The position numbers and the translations under genes are program-made. Below, in pieces: positions 18,267 to 27,903 of a stretch of 38,692 nt of DNA (position 1 is its first letter; the number at the start of each line of letters is the position of its first letter). The DNA is from Deltaproteobacteria bacterium (GTDB taxonomy: Bacteria; Desulfobacterota; GWC2-55-46; DRQE01): positions 1 through 38,692 of the forward strand of contig WGFM01000017.1 of assembly GCA_015492245.1 (NCBI GenBank), given 5' to 3'. The notes beneath the pieces are model-generated. The model did not search any database and was not told the DNA's origin. It saw only the letters and a list, made by a program, of their open reading frames with translations.

Positions 18267-19724
18267 CTAAACGAGAGCTGACACGCGCTGTATAAGGTCT
18301 ATAAGGTAGCCTGGATACACACCGAGCACTATGGCACCTATTATACCCACAGCTATGACGAGCCCCACACCAAAGGACTCTGCTGTCAGGTGTGTCCTTA
18401 CAGGCTCCTTCATGTACATAAGGAGCACCACCCTTATGTAGAAGTATGCTGCCACCGCACTTGCCACCACGGCAATGAGGGCGAGCTCGACCATACCCTT
18501 GTCGACAAGCGCCATGAATATGTAGAACTTGCCCACAAACCCTGCCGTTGGGGGTATGCCTGCAAGGGAGAACATGAAGACAAGCATGGCAAGCGAAAGG
18601 GCACGATGGTTCTTTGCAAGCCCGCGGTAGTCCTCTATGAGCTCTCCACTCTGCGAAGCCCTTCTCATGAACACCACAACGGCAAATGCCCCCATGTTCA
18701 TAAAGAGATATACAAACATGTAGTATATGACAGATGCCACGCCATCGTTGGTTGCGGGCAAAAGACCCAGAAGCGCATAGCCTGCATGGCCTATGCTTGA
18801 GTAGGCGAGCATCCTTTTTATATTGGTCTGCACTATGGCAACTATGTTTCCATAGAACATGGTGGCCACCGCCACAACCGCCACGAGCACCTGCCAGTGT
18901 TCGTATACTGGCAGGAGCCCCTCTGTGAATACCCTCAAGAATATGGCAAATGCGGCGGCCTTGGGCCCCACCGACATGAATGCCGTTACAGGTGTGGGCG
19001 CACCCTCGTATACATCTGGTGTCCATGCATGGAAGGGCACTGCTGCCACCTTGAAACCAAAACCGCATATAAGCCCCACGATGGCAAGCCCCACCACAGG
19101 CGTCAGCCCACCTGCCTCACCGAATGCCCTTGCTATGGCAGTAAGCTCTGTGGAGCCTGTTACACCATATATGATGGATATGCCGTAAAGCAGTATGCCG
19201 GAGGAAAAGCCTCCAAGGATGACATACTTCATGGCCCCTTCGACAGACCTCTTGTCTCTATCAAGAAACCCTGTCAGCACATATACAGGCAGACTCATCA
19301 GCTCGAGCCCTATGTATATGGTAAGAAGATCCCTGCCAGAGGCCATCACCATCATTCCGCAAAGGGAAAACAGCATCAGCGTATAATACTCTCCACCCTT
19401 TATGCCCTCTTCCCTTGTATAGTAGAACGAAATGACTATGGAGAGTATGGTTGCGAGGTAGAATATCAGCTTGAACATGGTGGAGTAACCATCGAGTATG
19501 AACATGCCAGAGAAGGCAACCCCACCCATGTAGTCTGTGGTCATAAGATAAAGGGATATGGCCGCTGCCACAGAGGCGGTAAGTATGGCGAATACCCCTA
19601 TTATGGTTCTCTCGCCCTTCCTGCACAGGAACTCCACCATGAGAAGCACACAGGCTGCAACGGCAACCACTATCTCGGGCAGAATCATCAGTATGTCTTT
19701 AATACCTGGCATCATGTCTGTCAA
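18267..19724 (-). CDS. nuoN: NADH-quinone oxidoreductase subunit N
   Basis: A 485-residue membrane-arm subunit with about 14 helices. Conserved charged positions are present: Glu in YIGLELMSLPVY, Lys in GFGFKVAAVPFHAWTPDVY, and Lys in SVGPKAAAFAI. PFHAWTPDVYEGAPTP is the NuoN-specific version of the family motif. The start is either TTG 19724, four bases after GGAGG, or an ATG at 19715 or 19712. It follows nuoM by about 20 bases. Unlike the usual order, it does not end the operon. Confidence 0.95.
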   Translation of the reverse strand: MTDMMPGIKDILMILPEIVVAVAACVLLMVEFLCRKGERTIIGVFAILTASVAAAISLYLMTTDYMGGVAFSGMFILDGYSTMFKLIFYLATILSIVISFYYTREEGIKGGEYYTLMLFSLCGMMVMASGRDLLTIYIGLELMSLPVYVLTGFLDRDKRSVEGAMKYVILGGFSSGILLYGISIIYGVTGSTELTAIARAFGEAGGLTPVVGLAIVGLICGFGFKVAAVPFHAWTPDVYEGAPTPVTAFMSVGPKAAAFAIFLRVFTEGLLPVYEHWQVLVAVVAVATMFYGNIVAIVQTNIKRMLAYSSIGHAGYALLGLLPATNDGVASVIYYMFVYLFMNMGAFAVVVFMRRASQSGELIEDYRGLAKNHRALSLAMLVFMFSLAGIPPTAGFVGKFYIFMALVDKGMVELALIAVVASAVAAYFYIRVVLLMYMKEPVRTHLTAESFGVGLVIAVGIIGAIVLGVYPGYLIDLIQRVSALV

Positions 19725-19745
19725 AAGACCTCCGGAGAATTCCCT

Positions 19746-21263
19746 TTAATGGGCAGCCTCCACAGCCGCCTCCGTAAGTAGCTCTCCTCCCTTGACCTGG
19801 GAGATGAGGTGTGCCACAGAGTCGTCCACTATGTTGAGGAAATCCACTGGATGGAATCCCACCCACAGGACAAACACCAGGAACGCTACCATGGCAACCA
19901 CCTCTCTCAAGTTCACATCCTTTATCTCGTGGCCGCCCTCTGCATGGTGTTTGCCAAAGGCCACCCTCTGGTACATCCACAGCATGTAGGCGGCCCCCAC
20001 AATGATGCCTATAATAAGGAATACGAGATATAGCTTGTATTCCTCATACGCACCGAGCAGTATGAGAAACTCTCCTATAAACCCGTTTGTCCCCGGAAAA
20101 CCCAGTGAGGCAAGGGAGAATATGAAGAGAAATACCGCATACCAGGGCACAAGTTTTGCTGCCCAGCCGTAGTGGCCAAGAAGCCTTGTACGGGTTCTCT
20201 CGTATATCAATCCCACACACAGGAAGAGGGCACTGGTTGTAATACCATGGTTGAACATCTGTAGAATCCCACCCTCTATGCCGTTCTTGTTGAAGAGGAA
20301 CAGCCCTAAGGTTACAAACCCCATGTGGCTCACACTCGAGTAGGCTATGAGTTTTTTCATATCCTCCTGTGCCAGTGCCAGGAAACCACCGTATATTATG
20401 GCTATGATAGAGAGCACTATCACAGGCTTTGCAAAAAACAGCGAGGCATCTGGCAACATGGGAAAGGAGAACCTCAAGAACCCGTATGTCCCCATCTTGA
20501 GGAGCACCCCTGCCAGTATGATACTGCCTGCCGTGGGTGCCTCCACATGGGCATCGGGCAGCCATGTGTGGAAGGGAAACATGGGCACCTTTATGGCAAA
20601 TGCCACGAAGAAGAGTATGAACAGGAAGGCCTGGAGCGTAAACTCGTACTTCTGCTCCATAAGATATGGTATGTCGAAACTACCCCCTGCCTTGAAGTAG
20701 AGCACTATCATGCCCACAAGCATCAGGATGCTTCCTGCAAGGGTATAGAGGAAGAACTTCACAGCCGAGTATATCCTGTTGGCACCTCCCCACACACCTA
20801 TTATAAGGTACATGGGTATGAGCATGATCTCCCAGAAGACATAGAAGAGGAAGAAATCGAGCGCACAGAAGACCCCTATCATTGCGGTCTGCATCACAAG
20901 GAGTGCTATCATGAACTCCTTAACCCTCTTCTCTATGGCTGTCCACGAGGCAAGCACACATATCCAGCCCACAAGCCCTGTAAGGAATACAAAGAGCACA
21001 CTTATTCCGTCCACACCCAGGTAGTAGTCTATATTGAAGCGTTCTATCCAGCCGTAGCGCTCGACAAACTGCATCCTGTGGGTGGTGGAATCGAACTTGA
21101 ACACAAGGCAGGTTGTGAGCATAAAGTCTGCAACCATGAAGGCAAGGGTCCACCACCTTATAAGCCGCTCGTTCTTCATGAAAAGCAGTGCCACCGCACC
21201 CAGAAGCGGCAGGAATATGATGATGCTCAAGAGATGATGGTTGTAGAGTTCTGTCCAGCTCAT
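19746..21263 (-). CDS. nuoM: NADH-quinone oxidoreductase subunit M
   Basis: A 505-residue antiporter-like membrane subunit. Motifs include DGISVLFVFLTGL, the TM5 Glu in FYVFWEIMLIPMY, the TM7 Lys in AFAIKVPMFPFHTWLPDAH and the TM8-region Lys in GVLLKMGTYGFLRF. The HTWLPDAHVEAPT sequence is characteristic of NuoM. It directly follows nuoK, with 2 bases between the genes, where nuoL would normally lie. The NuoL-like gene is instead at the operon's far end. Confidence 0.96.
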   Translation of the reverse strand: MSWTELYNHHLLSIIIFLPLLGAVALLFMKNERLIRWWTLAFMVADFMLTTCLVFKFDSTTHRMQFVERYGWIERFNIDYYLGVDGISVLFVFLTGLVGWICVLASWTAIEKRVKEFMIALLVMQTAMIGVFCALDFFLFYVFWEIMLIPMYLIIGVWGGANRIYSAVKFFLYTLAGSILMLVGMIVLYFKAGGSFDIPYLMEQKYEFTLQAFLFILFFVAFAIKVPMFPFHTWLPDAHVEAPTAGSIILAGVLLKMGTYGFLRFSFPMLPDASLFFAKPVIVLSIIAIIYGGFLALAQEDMKKLIAYSSVSHMGFVTLGLFLFNKNGIEGGILQMFNHGITTSALFLCVGLIYERTRTRLLGHYGWAAKLVPWYAVFLFIFSLASLGFPGTNGFIGEFLILLGAYEEYKLYLVFLIIGIIVGAAYMLWMYQRVAFGKHHAEGGHEIKDVNLREVVAMVAFLVFVLWVGFHPVDFLNIVDDSVAHLISQVKGGELLTEAAVEAAH

Positions 21264-21265
21264 GG

Positions 21266-21571
21266 TTATCCCTTCATGGTATCTATCTCGTCTGTGTTGT
21301 GCACACCCCGGCTCTTTACAAGCGCAATCAGTATGCCGAGGGCCACTGCAACCTCACAGGCCGCAACTGTTATTGTGAATATTGCAAATATCTGTCCCCT
21401 CAAGTCCTCCATGTACTGCGAGAAGGCGACAAGGTTTATGTTCACAGAGTTGAGCATGAGCTCTATACTCATGAGCACCACTATTATGTTCCTTCTGAAC
21501 AACACCCCTGCCACCCCTATAAGAAACAGCACAGAACCCACTATTATATACCAGCTCAACGGCACCATCAT
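21266..21571 (-). CDS. nuoK: NADH-quinone oxidoreductase subunit K
   Basis: A 101-residue, three-helix membrane subunit of normal length. The conserved buried Glu of helix 2 is in [19 protein letters not shown], and a second is in [15 protein letters not shown]. These carboxylates form part of the proton path between NuoH/J and the antiporter subunits. Its start overlaps the nuoJ stop by four bases, which suggests translational coupling. Confidence 0.96.
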   Translation of the reverse strand: MMVPLSWYIIVGSVLFLIGVAGVLFRRNIIVVLMSIELMLNSVNINLVAFSQYMEDLRGQIFAIFTITVAACEVAVALGILIALVKSRGVHNTDEIDTMKG

Positions 21572-22068
21572 CCCCTACTCCTTTTAACCATTACTATGGC
21601 ACCCACCATCGCCACAAGAAGCAATAGCGATATTACCTCGAAGGGGAATAGATACTCTGTAAAGAGCACCCTTCCAAAGGTCTTTACATCAACGGCCTTT
21701 GTGGCACCCACCTTCATGAGTGCATCCATACCACCGCCGTATATGACTGCAACAAACTCTATGGCAATACCTGCCACCACTGCATAGGGCACCCAGCCCC
21801 TTGCAGAAAACAGCCGCTCGTACCTTATCTGCTTCATGTCAAGCAGCATTATGGCAAAAAGAAACAGGACCATCACAGCACCCACATATATGAATACCTG
21901 CACTACCGCAAGAAAAGGAGACCTTAGGAGCATGAAAAGGCCTGCCACCTGAAACAGACACACCACGAGGGAGACCGCACAGTAGACGGGGTTACGCATG
22001 AGCACCACCCCAAGGGCTGAGCCTATGGCCGTTGCGGAAAAGAATATGAACAGAAGCTCTTCAAACAT
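21568..22068 (-). CDS. nuoJ: NADH-quinone oxidoreductase subunit J
   Basis: A 166-residue membrane subunit with five predicted helices. The family stretch [20 protein letters not shown] corresponds to NuoJ helix 3, with its pi-bulge Tyr/Gly region. The C-terminal helix ends in MVKRSRG. It lies between nuoI and nuoK, with a short gap before it and a four-base overlap after it. Confidence 0.96.
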   Translation of the reverse strand: MFEELLFIFFSATAIGSALGVVLMRNPVYCAVSLVVCLFQVAGLFMLLRSPFLAVVQVFIYVGAVMVLFLFAIMLLDMKQIRYERLFSARGWVPYAVVAGIAIEFVAVIYGGGMDALMKVGATKAVDVKTFGRVLFTEYLFPFEVISLLLLVAMVGAIVMVKRSRG

Positions 22069-22071
22069 CCT

Positions 22072-22659
22072 TTATACCTTCTTCCACCAGTCTTTGTCCC
22101 TCGGTTTCCATATATCTGGTTTTACCCTTATACCCTCTTTGGTTCTCTCGAATCTTGCACTCACCACCATGCCACCCTCGAACCCTTCGGGCACCTCCTG
22201 TGGTCTGAGTAGCCTTTCCCTGTCCCTTACGGCATCTGTCCTGTTGAAACAGGCAAGCTCGTAGTCTCTGCCCAGTCTTACCGCTGTGGTGGGGCATGCG
22301 TCCTCACAATAGCCACAGAACAGACACCTTACAAGGTCCACCTTCCATATCTTTGGAACCCTGTCCGCAATGCCTCTGCCTGTGTCGTCCTCCTGTGGGA
22401 CCACGGTTATACACCCTGTTGGACAGGCCTTCACACAGAGCTCGCATGCCACGCAGAGTTCCCTGCCCTCTTCATCCCTGTTCAGTGTATGGGCACCGCG
22501 GAATCTCTGGTAGGGTATCCACTTTTCCTCGTCCGGATACCTTACGGTTACAGACCTTGACACATTGTACTTCAGCGTTACAGAAAGCCCCTTTAGGATG
22601 TCCACAAAGAGGACCTTCTTGAGTATGTCCAGCACACCTTCTCTCTTCTTCTCTTTCAT
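22072..22659 (-). CDS. nuoI: NADH-quinone oxidoreductase subunit I (two 4Fe-4S clusters)
   Basis: A 195-residue ferredoxin-like subunit carrying clusters N6a and N6b. The two ligand sets are CVACELCVKACPTGC and CLFCGYCEDACP. The frame continues upstream into nuoH, but ATG 22659 overlaps the nuoH stop as ATGA and begins the expected N-terminus (MKEKKREGVLDIL). I therefore use that start. It transfers electrons from NuoG toward NuoB on the peripheral arm. Confidence 0.96.
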   Translation of the reverse strand: MKEKKREGVLDILKKVLFVDILKGLSVTLKYNVSRSVTVRYPDEEKWIPYQRFRGAHTLNRDEEGRELCVACELCVKACPTGCITVVPQEDDTGRGIADRVPKIWKVDLVRCLFCGYCEDACPTTAVRLGRDYELACFNRTDAVRDRERLLRPQEVPEGFEGGMVVSARFERTKEGIRVKPDIWKPRDKDWWKKV

Positions 22660-23675
22660 ATAATCATCCACCCCGTAACGAGTATGTTCAAAAGTGAAAG
22701 TGGTATCAGTATCTTCCAGCCTATGGTCATGAGCTGGTCGTAACGATACCTTGGCAGAGTAAACCTTATCCACATAAACAGGTATACGAAGAAGCCCACC
22801 TTGAGGAGGAACCACACTATAGGGGGCAACCAGCCAAGCCCTGTTGGGTCATCCCATCCGCCGAAGAAGAGTATTACCGCAAGCACACTCATGGAGACCA
22901 TGGCGATGTATTCTGCAAGCATGAAGTAGGCGAACCTTATACCGCTGTATTCCACATGGAAGCCTGCGGCAAGTGTTCCCTCGTCCTCTGGCAGGTCGAA
23001 GGGTATACGGTTTATCTCTGCAAGCCCTGCAATGAAGAATATGACAAACCACACAGGGCCAACGGGCAGATAAAACACATTCCAGTTGGTAACTCCGCCT
23101 GTCTGTGCCCTCACTATATCTATAAGGTTGAGTGAGCTTGCAAGCATCACCACCCCTATGCAGGCGAATGTGAGGGCCACCTCGTAGCTTATCATCTGTG
23201 CCGAGGACCTGAGCCCTCCAAGAAGGGCGTACTTGCTGTTGGATGCCCATCCACCGAGTATTATTCCATACACCGCCACACCTGATATGGCCAGTATGTA
23301 GAGAAGCCCCACATTCATGTCTGCAACATAGAGGGTAACCTCCTTGTTGATGTAGGGTATGGTCCAGCTCTCTCCAAAGGGTATCGCAACGAATACCATG
23401 AAGATTGGCACCATCGACACTATGGGGGCAAACCTGAAGAGGAGGCGGTCTGCCTGTTCGGGGATGACATCCTCCTTGAAGAGCATCTTTACCATATCGG
23501 CAAAGGGCTGTAGCACCCCATGGGGGCCAACCCTGAAGGGGCCAAGCCTTACCTGTATGTGGCCGGCTATCTTGCGCTCAAGCCAGGTAAGTGGTAGCGG
23601 AAGGCTGAAAAGAATGAACCCCAGCACCACCACCTTTACGAATATTATCGCTACTTCTATGAAAGCCTCTGTCAT
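22656..23675 (-). CDS. nuoH: NADH-quinone oxidoreductase subunit H
   Basis: A 339-residue membrane subunit with eight predicted helices that forms the quinone-binding pocket and the junction with the peripheral arm. Recognisable stretches are TWLERKIAGHIQVRLGPFRV, GPHGVLQPFADMVKMLFKED, and the conserved loop AEINRIPFDLPEDEGTLAAG followed by HVEYSGIRF. Length is normal. It begins 3 bases after the cyclic-nucleotide-binding gene and overlaps nuoI by four bases. Confidence 0.97.
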   Translation of the reverse strand: MTEAFIEVAIIFVKVVVLGFILFSLPLPLTWLERKIAGHIQVRLGPFRVGPHGVLQPFADMVKMLFKEDVIPEQADRLLFRFAPIVSMVPIFMVFVAIPFGESWTIPYINKEVTLYVADMNVGLLYILAISGVAVYGIILGGWASNSKYALLGGLRSSAQMISYEVALTFACIGVVMLASSLNLIDIVRAQTGGVTNWNVFYLPVGPVWFVIFFIAGLAEINRIPFDLPEDEGTLAAGFHVEYSGIRFAYFMLAEYIAMVSMSVLAVILFFGGWDDPTGLGWLPPIVWFLLKVGFFVYLFMWIRFTLPRYRYDQLMTIGWKILIPLSLLNILVTGWMII

Positions 23676-23678
23676 GGC

Positions 23679-24149
23679 CTATCTTTTTCTGCCCCACATG
23701 TAGTTGAGCATCTCTATGTAGCGTATGTTCATACCCCTTACTATGTTGTGTATGGCGAACACAATGTTCTTAAGGAGCTTGTACACCACCCAGGGATGTT
23801 TGTCCACCAGGGTCTCGAAATCCTTCCTTTCGAGCACATAGACCTCTATATCGGAAAGCGCAACTATGGTTGCAGACCTGGGCCTGCCATCGAGAAAGCT
23901 CATCTCTCCGAATATCTCGCCCTCCTTCATGAGGGTGAGGGTGAAGAGTTCTCCATCGGGGGCCATCTTGCATGCCTTAACCTCTCCCTTACGGAGTATG
24001 TAGAGGCTCTGTCCGTCAGAGGTCTCTGTAAATATGGTCTCTCCCTGTTTGAACTCCCTTTTTGTAAGTATCCTGCTTACAACCTCGAGCTCTGACTCTG
24101 TGAGGTCTGCAAAGAATGGTATGTTCCGTAGTGTATTAGGGTCTACCAT
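23679..24149 (-). CDS. Cyclic-nucleotide-binding domain protein inserted between nuoG and nuoH
   Basis: A 156-residue single-domain protein. It is a cNMP-binding beta-barrel (about residues 8-125) with a short helical C-terminus and no DNA-binding helix-turn-helix. The phosphate-binding cassette looks intact: FGEMSFLDGRPRSATI has the Gly-Glu and Arg-Ser/Ala-Thr positions used to hold cyclic nucleotide. No membrane helix or signal peptide is visible. Only 2-3 bases separate it from nuoG and nuoH, so it must be co-expressed with complex I. It could be a ligand-controlled regulatory or assembly partner of the complex. That role is inference from position only. It is not a standard Nuo subunit. 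Confidence 0.88.
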   Translation of the reverse strand: MVDPNTLRNIPFFADLTESELEVVSRILTKREFKQGETIFTETSDGQSLYILRKGEVKACKMAPDGELFTLTLMKEGEIFGEMSFLDGRPRSATIVALSDIEVYVLERKDFETLVDKHPWVVYKLLKNIVFAIHNIVRGMNIRYIEMLNYMWGRKR

Positions 24150-24151
24150 CT

Positions 24152-26647
24152 CTATTCCCCCTGTTTTTTGTAAGGCCTTATCCTTACTGTTGAAACCACC
24201 CTGTCTTTATCGAAGAATCTGTTGGCATCCTTTCCGTCGAAGTTCTCGGGCATGAACGCAACACCATCGGGTGTGCCCTCCCTTATCCTTACTGGGAGCC
24301 TTTCTCTGTAGCCCCTGGCCTCAACCTCCACCATATCTCCCTCGCCAACTCCCAGCCTCTGGGCCGCAGTGCTGCCTATCTCTACCACACACCCACCGAG
24401 AAGCTCTCTCAATATACCCGAGTGTTGCGATAGTCTTGCCCCGTGGAACAGGTGGTTACCGGTAAGGAGCCAGAACTCACCTTCGGCTCTTTCAGGCACA
24501 GCGTAGCTGAAGCTGGGCTTGAGCTCTGCCACCTGGTCTGCCGAGGCACCCTTGAATGCCTCCATACCCCTTACCTCTCCATAACCAGGGACCTGCTTTT
24601 GAATCTCCTTCCACACATCCCCTGGCCTTACCACAGGAAAGTCCTTTTCAATAAGATTCCCGGCCCTTCCTATCGTCTCAAGGGGTGTCCGCACTTCCCC
24701 CTCTGGCCTGCGGACTGCCTCCATCCTCTGCACCCTGCCTTCCTGGTTGGTCATGGTGCCATGCTTTTCTCCGTACATCGCCATTGGCAGCACAAGGTTG
24801 GCCATAGGGGCTGAGCCTGTCATGAATGAGTCCTGCACAACAAGAAAGCCCACCCTGGATAGTGCCCTTTCCACACCGGCTCTATCAGGATACAGCCCCA
24901 GAACATCCTCTCCCAGAAGATAGAGGAAGCCAAGCCCACCGGAGTCTGCAAGCTCCACAATACCGTGTACATCATGTCCTCTTCTTTGTGCAGGCCTGTA
25001 GCCTGGCTCAAGATATGGATGCACCCCCATATCCCAGGCCCCTCGCTGGTTCGCCCTGTCGAGCAAGGGCAGAACCCTTACATCCCTTACAGTATTCTCA
25101 AGCAGCCTCACCAGCAGAGCCAGTTCCTCTGCGCCATCGTCGTATCGCAGCATGTCTGTGCCAGCAAGCACTCCCACAGAGCCTGCCGTAAGAAGCCTTG
25201 CGGCAATCCAGCGGATGTCATCTGCATTTACCCCGCATACCCCAGAGAGCTCTTCCACCGTAAGCCCCTTTACAGCCTCCATACCCTCCATGCTCACTTC
25301 CTTCTTCTCAACCAGTGCCTTCAGGAGGGCTGCGATGAACGCCCCTGTTGTGGCAGGCACAGTTCTTACAGAAAGCTGTGCCGAGCTGTCGAGCTTCATC
25401 CCCCTGGGCGAGGCTATAACGAGGGTGTTCCTTCTTGCCCCGTTTATATATCTCAGGATATAGTCTGTAACAGGGTTCTCCTCTGAAAGCTGCCCACCGA
25501 GGACCACCACCACATCACTTTCTGCACACTGGTACACAGAGGTGCCACCGCCCCTTATGCCCGCTGCCTCCATGAACTTAAGACTACTTTCTGCAGACCA
25601 GCGTGAGGTGGAGTCCATATTGGCGGTGCCCACAACCTTGCGCATGAACTTCTGGAAGAGATACAACTCCTCATTGGTGAGTGTGGCCGAGGCCACACCT
25701 GCTGCCCTCTCGGGGCCAGCCCTCAATATGGCCTCCTTCATAAGCTCAAGCGCCCTGTCCCACGAGACGGGCCTGAAGCTACCATCACGCTCCTTAACAA
25801 GGGGTGTCTTTATCCTTTCCTCTGAGTTCATCACATCGTAGCCGAACCTTCCCCTTGCACACAGAAGCTTACGGTTGAACCCATCCTCCGGGTTGGCGAT
25901 GGCACGCACCACCGTATCCCCCCTTCTTTCGAGGGTAAGCCTGCATCCTGTGGCGCAGTAGCCACACACACTCCTTGCACTCACAAGGTCCCAGGGCCTT
26001 GCCCTGTACCTGTAAGGCAGCCTCATGAAGGAGCCCACCGGACACACCTCGATACACATGCCACAGTGGTCGCAATCAAGCCTTGTCCTTAGAAAGCTCG
26101 TCTCTTCCTGGTGCACACCTCTGCCAACAGCCCCGAGCACCCCGCGGCCCACCACCTCTTTACAGACCCTGACACACCTCATGCACTGCACACACCTGTT
26201 GGCATTCTTGACTATGACAGGGCTCAAGATGTAGTCTTTGTCGTGGTGGCGCACCTTGTCTTCTGCGAACCTGCCCTTGCGGGGGCCATGTTTGTACACA
26301 AGGTCCTGAAGCTCACACTCCCCGCCCTTATCACAGACAGGACAATCCAGTGGATGGTTCGAGAGCAGGAACTCGAGCATGGCACTGCGGGTCATCTTTA
26401 CGGTGTCTGTCTCGGTGAATACATTCATATCAGGCATGACCGGCGTTATGCAGGAAGGCTGGAGCTTGCGCTGGCCCTCTATCTCCACAAGGCACATCCT
26501 GCAGGAGCCAAGCCCTGAGAGGTTTGCCTGGTAGCAGAATGTGGGTATATCGAACCCTGCCTCCTTTGCGGCATCCAGTATGAGGGTGCCTTCCCTTACG
26601 GTAACCTCTCTACCGTTTATCTTGAGTGTTACAAGCCCTGTAGTCAT
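24152..26647 (-). CDS. nuoG: NADH-quinone oxidoreductase subunit G
   Basis: An 831-residue iron-sulfur subunit of the NADH-dehydrogenase arm. The N-terminal 2Fe-2S ferredoxin domain has CYQANLSGLGSCRMC and a later Cys. Next come the His-Cys 4Fe-4S region (HPLDCPVCDKGGECELQ), two ferredoxin-type motifs (CVQCMRCVRVC and CDHCGMCIEVCP), and the extra N7-type ligands (CGYCATGC with a distal LLCARGR). The remainder is a molybdopterin-oxidoreductase-like domain (SWDRALELMKEA ...) without evident cofactor chemistry. I chose ATG 26647, 2 bases after the nuoF stop, over an ATG 15 bases upstream. Confidence 0.95.
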   Translation of the reverse strand: MTTGLVTLKINGREVTVREGTLILDAAKEAGFDIPTFCYQANLSGLGSCRMCLVEIEGQRKLQPSCITPVMPDMNVFTETDTVKMTRSAMLEFLLSNHPLDCPVCDKGGECELQDLVYKHGPRKGRFAEDKVRHHDKDYILSPVIVKNANRCVQCMRCVRVCKEVVGRGVLGAVGRGVHQEETSFLRTRLDCDHCGMCIEVCPVGSFMRLPYRYRARPWDLVSARSVCGYCATGCRLTLERRGDTVVRAIANPEDGFNRKLLCARGRFGYDVMNSEERIKTPLVKERDGSFRPVSWDRALELMKEAILRAGPERAAGVASATLTNEELYLFQKFMRKVVGTANMDSTSRWSAESSLKFMEAAGIRGGGTSVYQCAESDVVVVLGGQLSEENPVTDYILRYINGARRNTLVIASPRGMKLDSSAQLSVRTVPATTGAFIAALLKALVEKKEVSMEGMEAVKGLTVEELSGVCGVNADDIRWIAARLLTAGSVGVLAGTDMLRYDDGAEELALLVRLLENTVRDVRVLPLLDRANQRGAWDMGVHPYLEPGYRPAQRRGHDVHGIVELADSGGLGFLYLLGEDVLGLYPDRAGVERALSRVGFLVVQDSFMTGSAPMANLVLPMAMYGEKHGTMTNQEGRVQRMEAVRRPEGEVRTPLETIGRAGNLIEKDFPVVRPGDVWKEIQKQVPGYGEVRGMEAFKGASADQVAELKPSFSYAVPERAEGEFWLLTGNHLFHGARLSQHSGILRELLGGCVVEIGSTAAQRLGVGEGDMVEVEARGYRERLPVRIREGTPDGVAFMPENFDGKDANRFFDKDRVVSTVRIRPYKKQGE

Positions 26648-26649
26648 GA

Positions 26650-27903
26650 TCAGACCATACACCTCTTGTGTTCTATGTGATACTGGAACTCCTCTCTGAA
26701 GTTCTTGAGCACCCCTCTCAGTGCCATCACCGCACCATCTCCCAGGGGGCAGAAGGTTCTGCCAAATATGTTGTCACAGAGGCTCTCAAGGAGTTCCACA
26801 TCCCCTGGCACCCCCCTGCCGTGCTCTATCCTCTCCACTATCTTCTTGAGCCATGTGGTGCCTTCCCTGCAGGGTGTGCACTTGCCACATGACTCGTGGC
26901 TGAAAAATCTCATTATTATGTAGGCCGTCTTTACCATACAGGTGGTCTCATCCATGACTATCACACCACCAGAGCCCAGCATGCTGCCTATCTTTGCAAG
27001 GGAGTCGAAGTCCATGGGGGTATGGAGCTCACTTTCTGTAAGAAGTGGTGCGCTCACCCCACCTGGTATTACGGCCTTAAGCCTTCTACCCTCCCTTATG
27101 CCACCTGCATGTTCGTACACAATCTCTCTTAAAGGGGTGCCCATGGGGAGTTCATAAAGCCCTGGCCTTTCAACATGCCCGCTCACACCGAATATCTTTG
27201 GGCCCGGGCTCTTCTCTGGCCCTATGGAGGCGAACCACTCTGCCCCCCTGTTGACTATGGCAGGCAGACACGCAAGGGTCTCCACATTGTTTATAACCGT
27301 GGGCTTGCCATATAGTCCACTCAACGCAGGAAAGGGTGGTTTCTTGCGGGGCTGTCCCCTGTAGCCCTCTATGGACTCAAGGAGAGCTGTCTCCTCACCA
27401 CATATGTAGGCTCCAAAACCACGATGCACATAGATGTCGAGGGAGAATCCTGTTCCCAGTATGTTCTCCCCGAGGAAACCCTTCTCATAGGCCTCAAGGA
27501 TTGCCTCCTGGAGCCTTCTTGCAGCAAAGAGGAACTCTCCCCTTATGTATATGTATGCCTTGTGCGCACCTATGGCATAGCTTGCTATGGCCATACCTTC
27601 CAACAGAAGGTGCGGATCATACTCCATTATGCCGCGGTCCTTGAATGTGCCCGGCTCACCCTCGTCTGCGTTGCAGCAGAGGTATTTCTCAGGGGCATCC
27701 TTGGGTATGAAGCTCCACTTGAGCCCTGTGGGAAAACCCGCACCCCCTCTACCCCTCAGGCCCGAGTCCTTTACCATCTGTATTATGTCCTCTGGCTCCA
27801 TGCCCAGGGCCTTCCTCAATGCCTCGTAACCACCGCCTGAAAGGTAGCTGTCTACTGTATGGGCACCTTCTCTGCCAAGGTTTTTTAAGAGTACCTTCTC
27901 CAT
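26650..27903 (-). CDS. nuoF: NADH-quinone oxidoreductase subunit F (NADH/FMN site)
   Basis: A 417-residue flavoprotein that oxidises NADH. The nucleotide-binding loop is GLRGRGGAGFPTGLKW (about residues 49-64), the FMN region is CNADEGEPGTFKDR, and the N3 4Fe-4S ligands are ESCGKCTPCREG with a later Cys. The frame is open far upstream into nuoE, but that extension is nuoE in another frame. The true ATG at 27903 overlaps the nuoE stop by one base (TGATG) and begins MEKVLLKNLG. Confidence 0.97.
   Translation of the reverse strand: MEKVLLKNLGREGAHTVDSYLSGGGYEALRKALGMEPEDIIQMVKDSGLRGRGGAGFPTGLKWSFIPKDAPEKYLCCNADEGEPGTFKDRGIMEYDPHLLLEGMAIASYAIGAHKAYIYIRGEFLFAARRLQEAILEAYEKGFLGENILGTGFSLDIYVHRGFGAYICGEETALLESIEGYRGQPRKKPPFPALSGLYGKPTVINNVETLACLPAIVNRGAEWFASIGPEKSPGPKIFGVSGHVERPGLYELPMGTPLREIVYEHAGGIREGRRLKAVIPGGVSAPLLTESELHTPMDFDSLAKIGSMLGSGGVIVMDETTCMVKTAYIIMRFFSHESCGKCTPCREGTTWLKKIVERIEHGRGVPGDVELLESLCDNIFGRTFCPLGDGAVMALRGVLKNFREEFQYHIEHKRCMV

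Noticed and set aside
18166-19068. 300-codon minus-strand frame overlapping nuoN
   Set aside because: It lies in a shifted frame of nuoN, is rich in Cys, His and Gly, and has no motif. nuoN is well supported.
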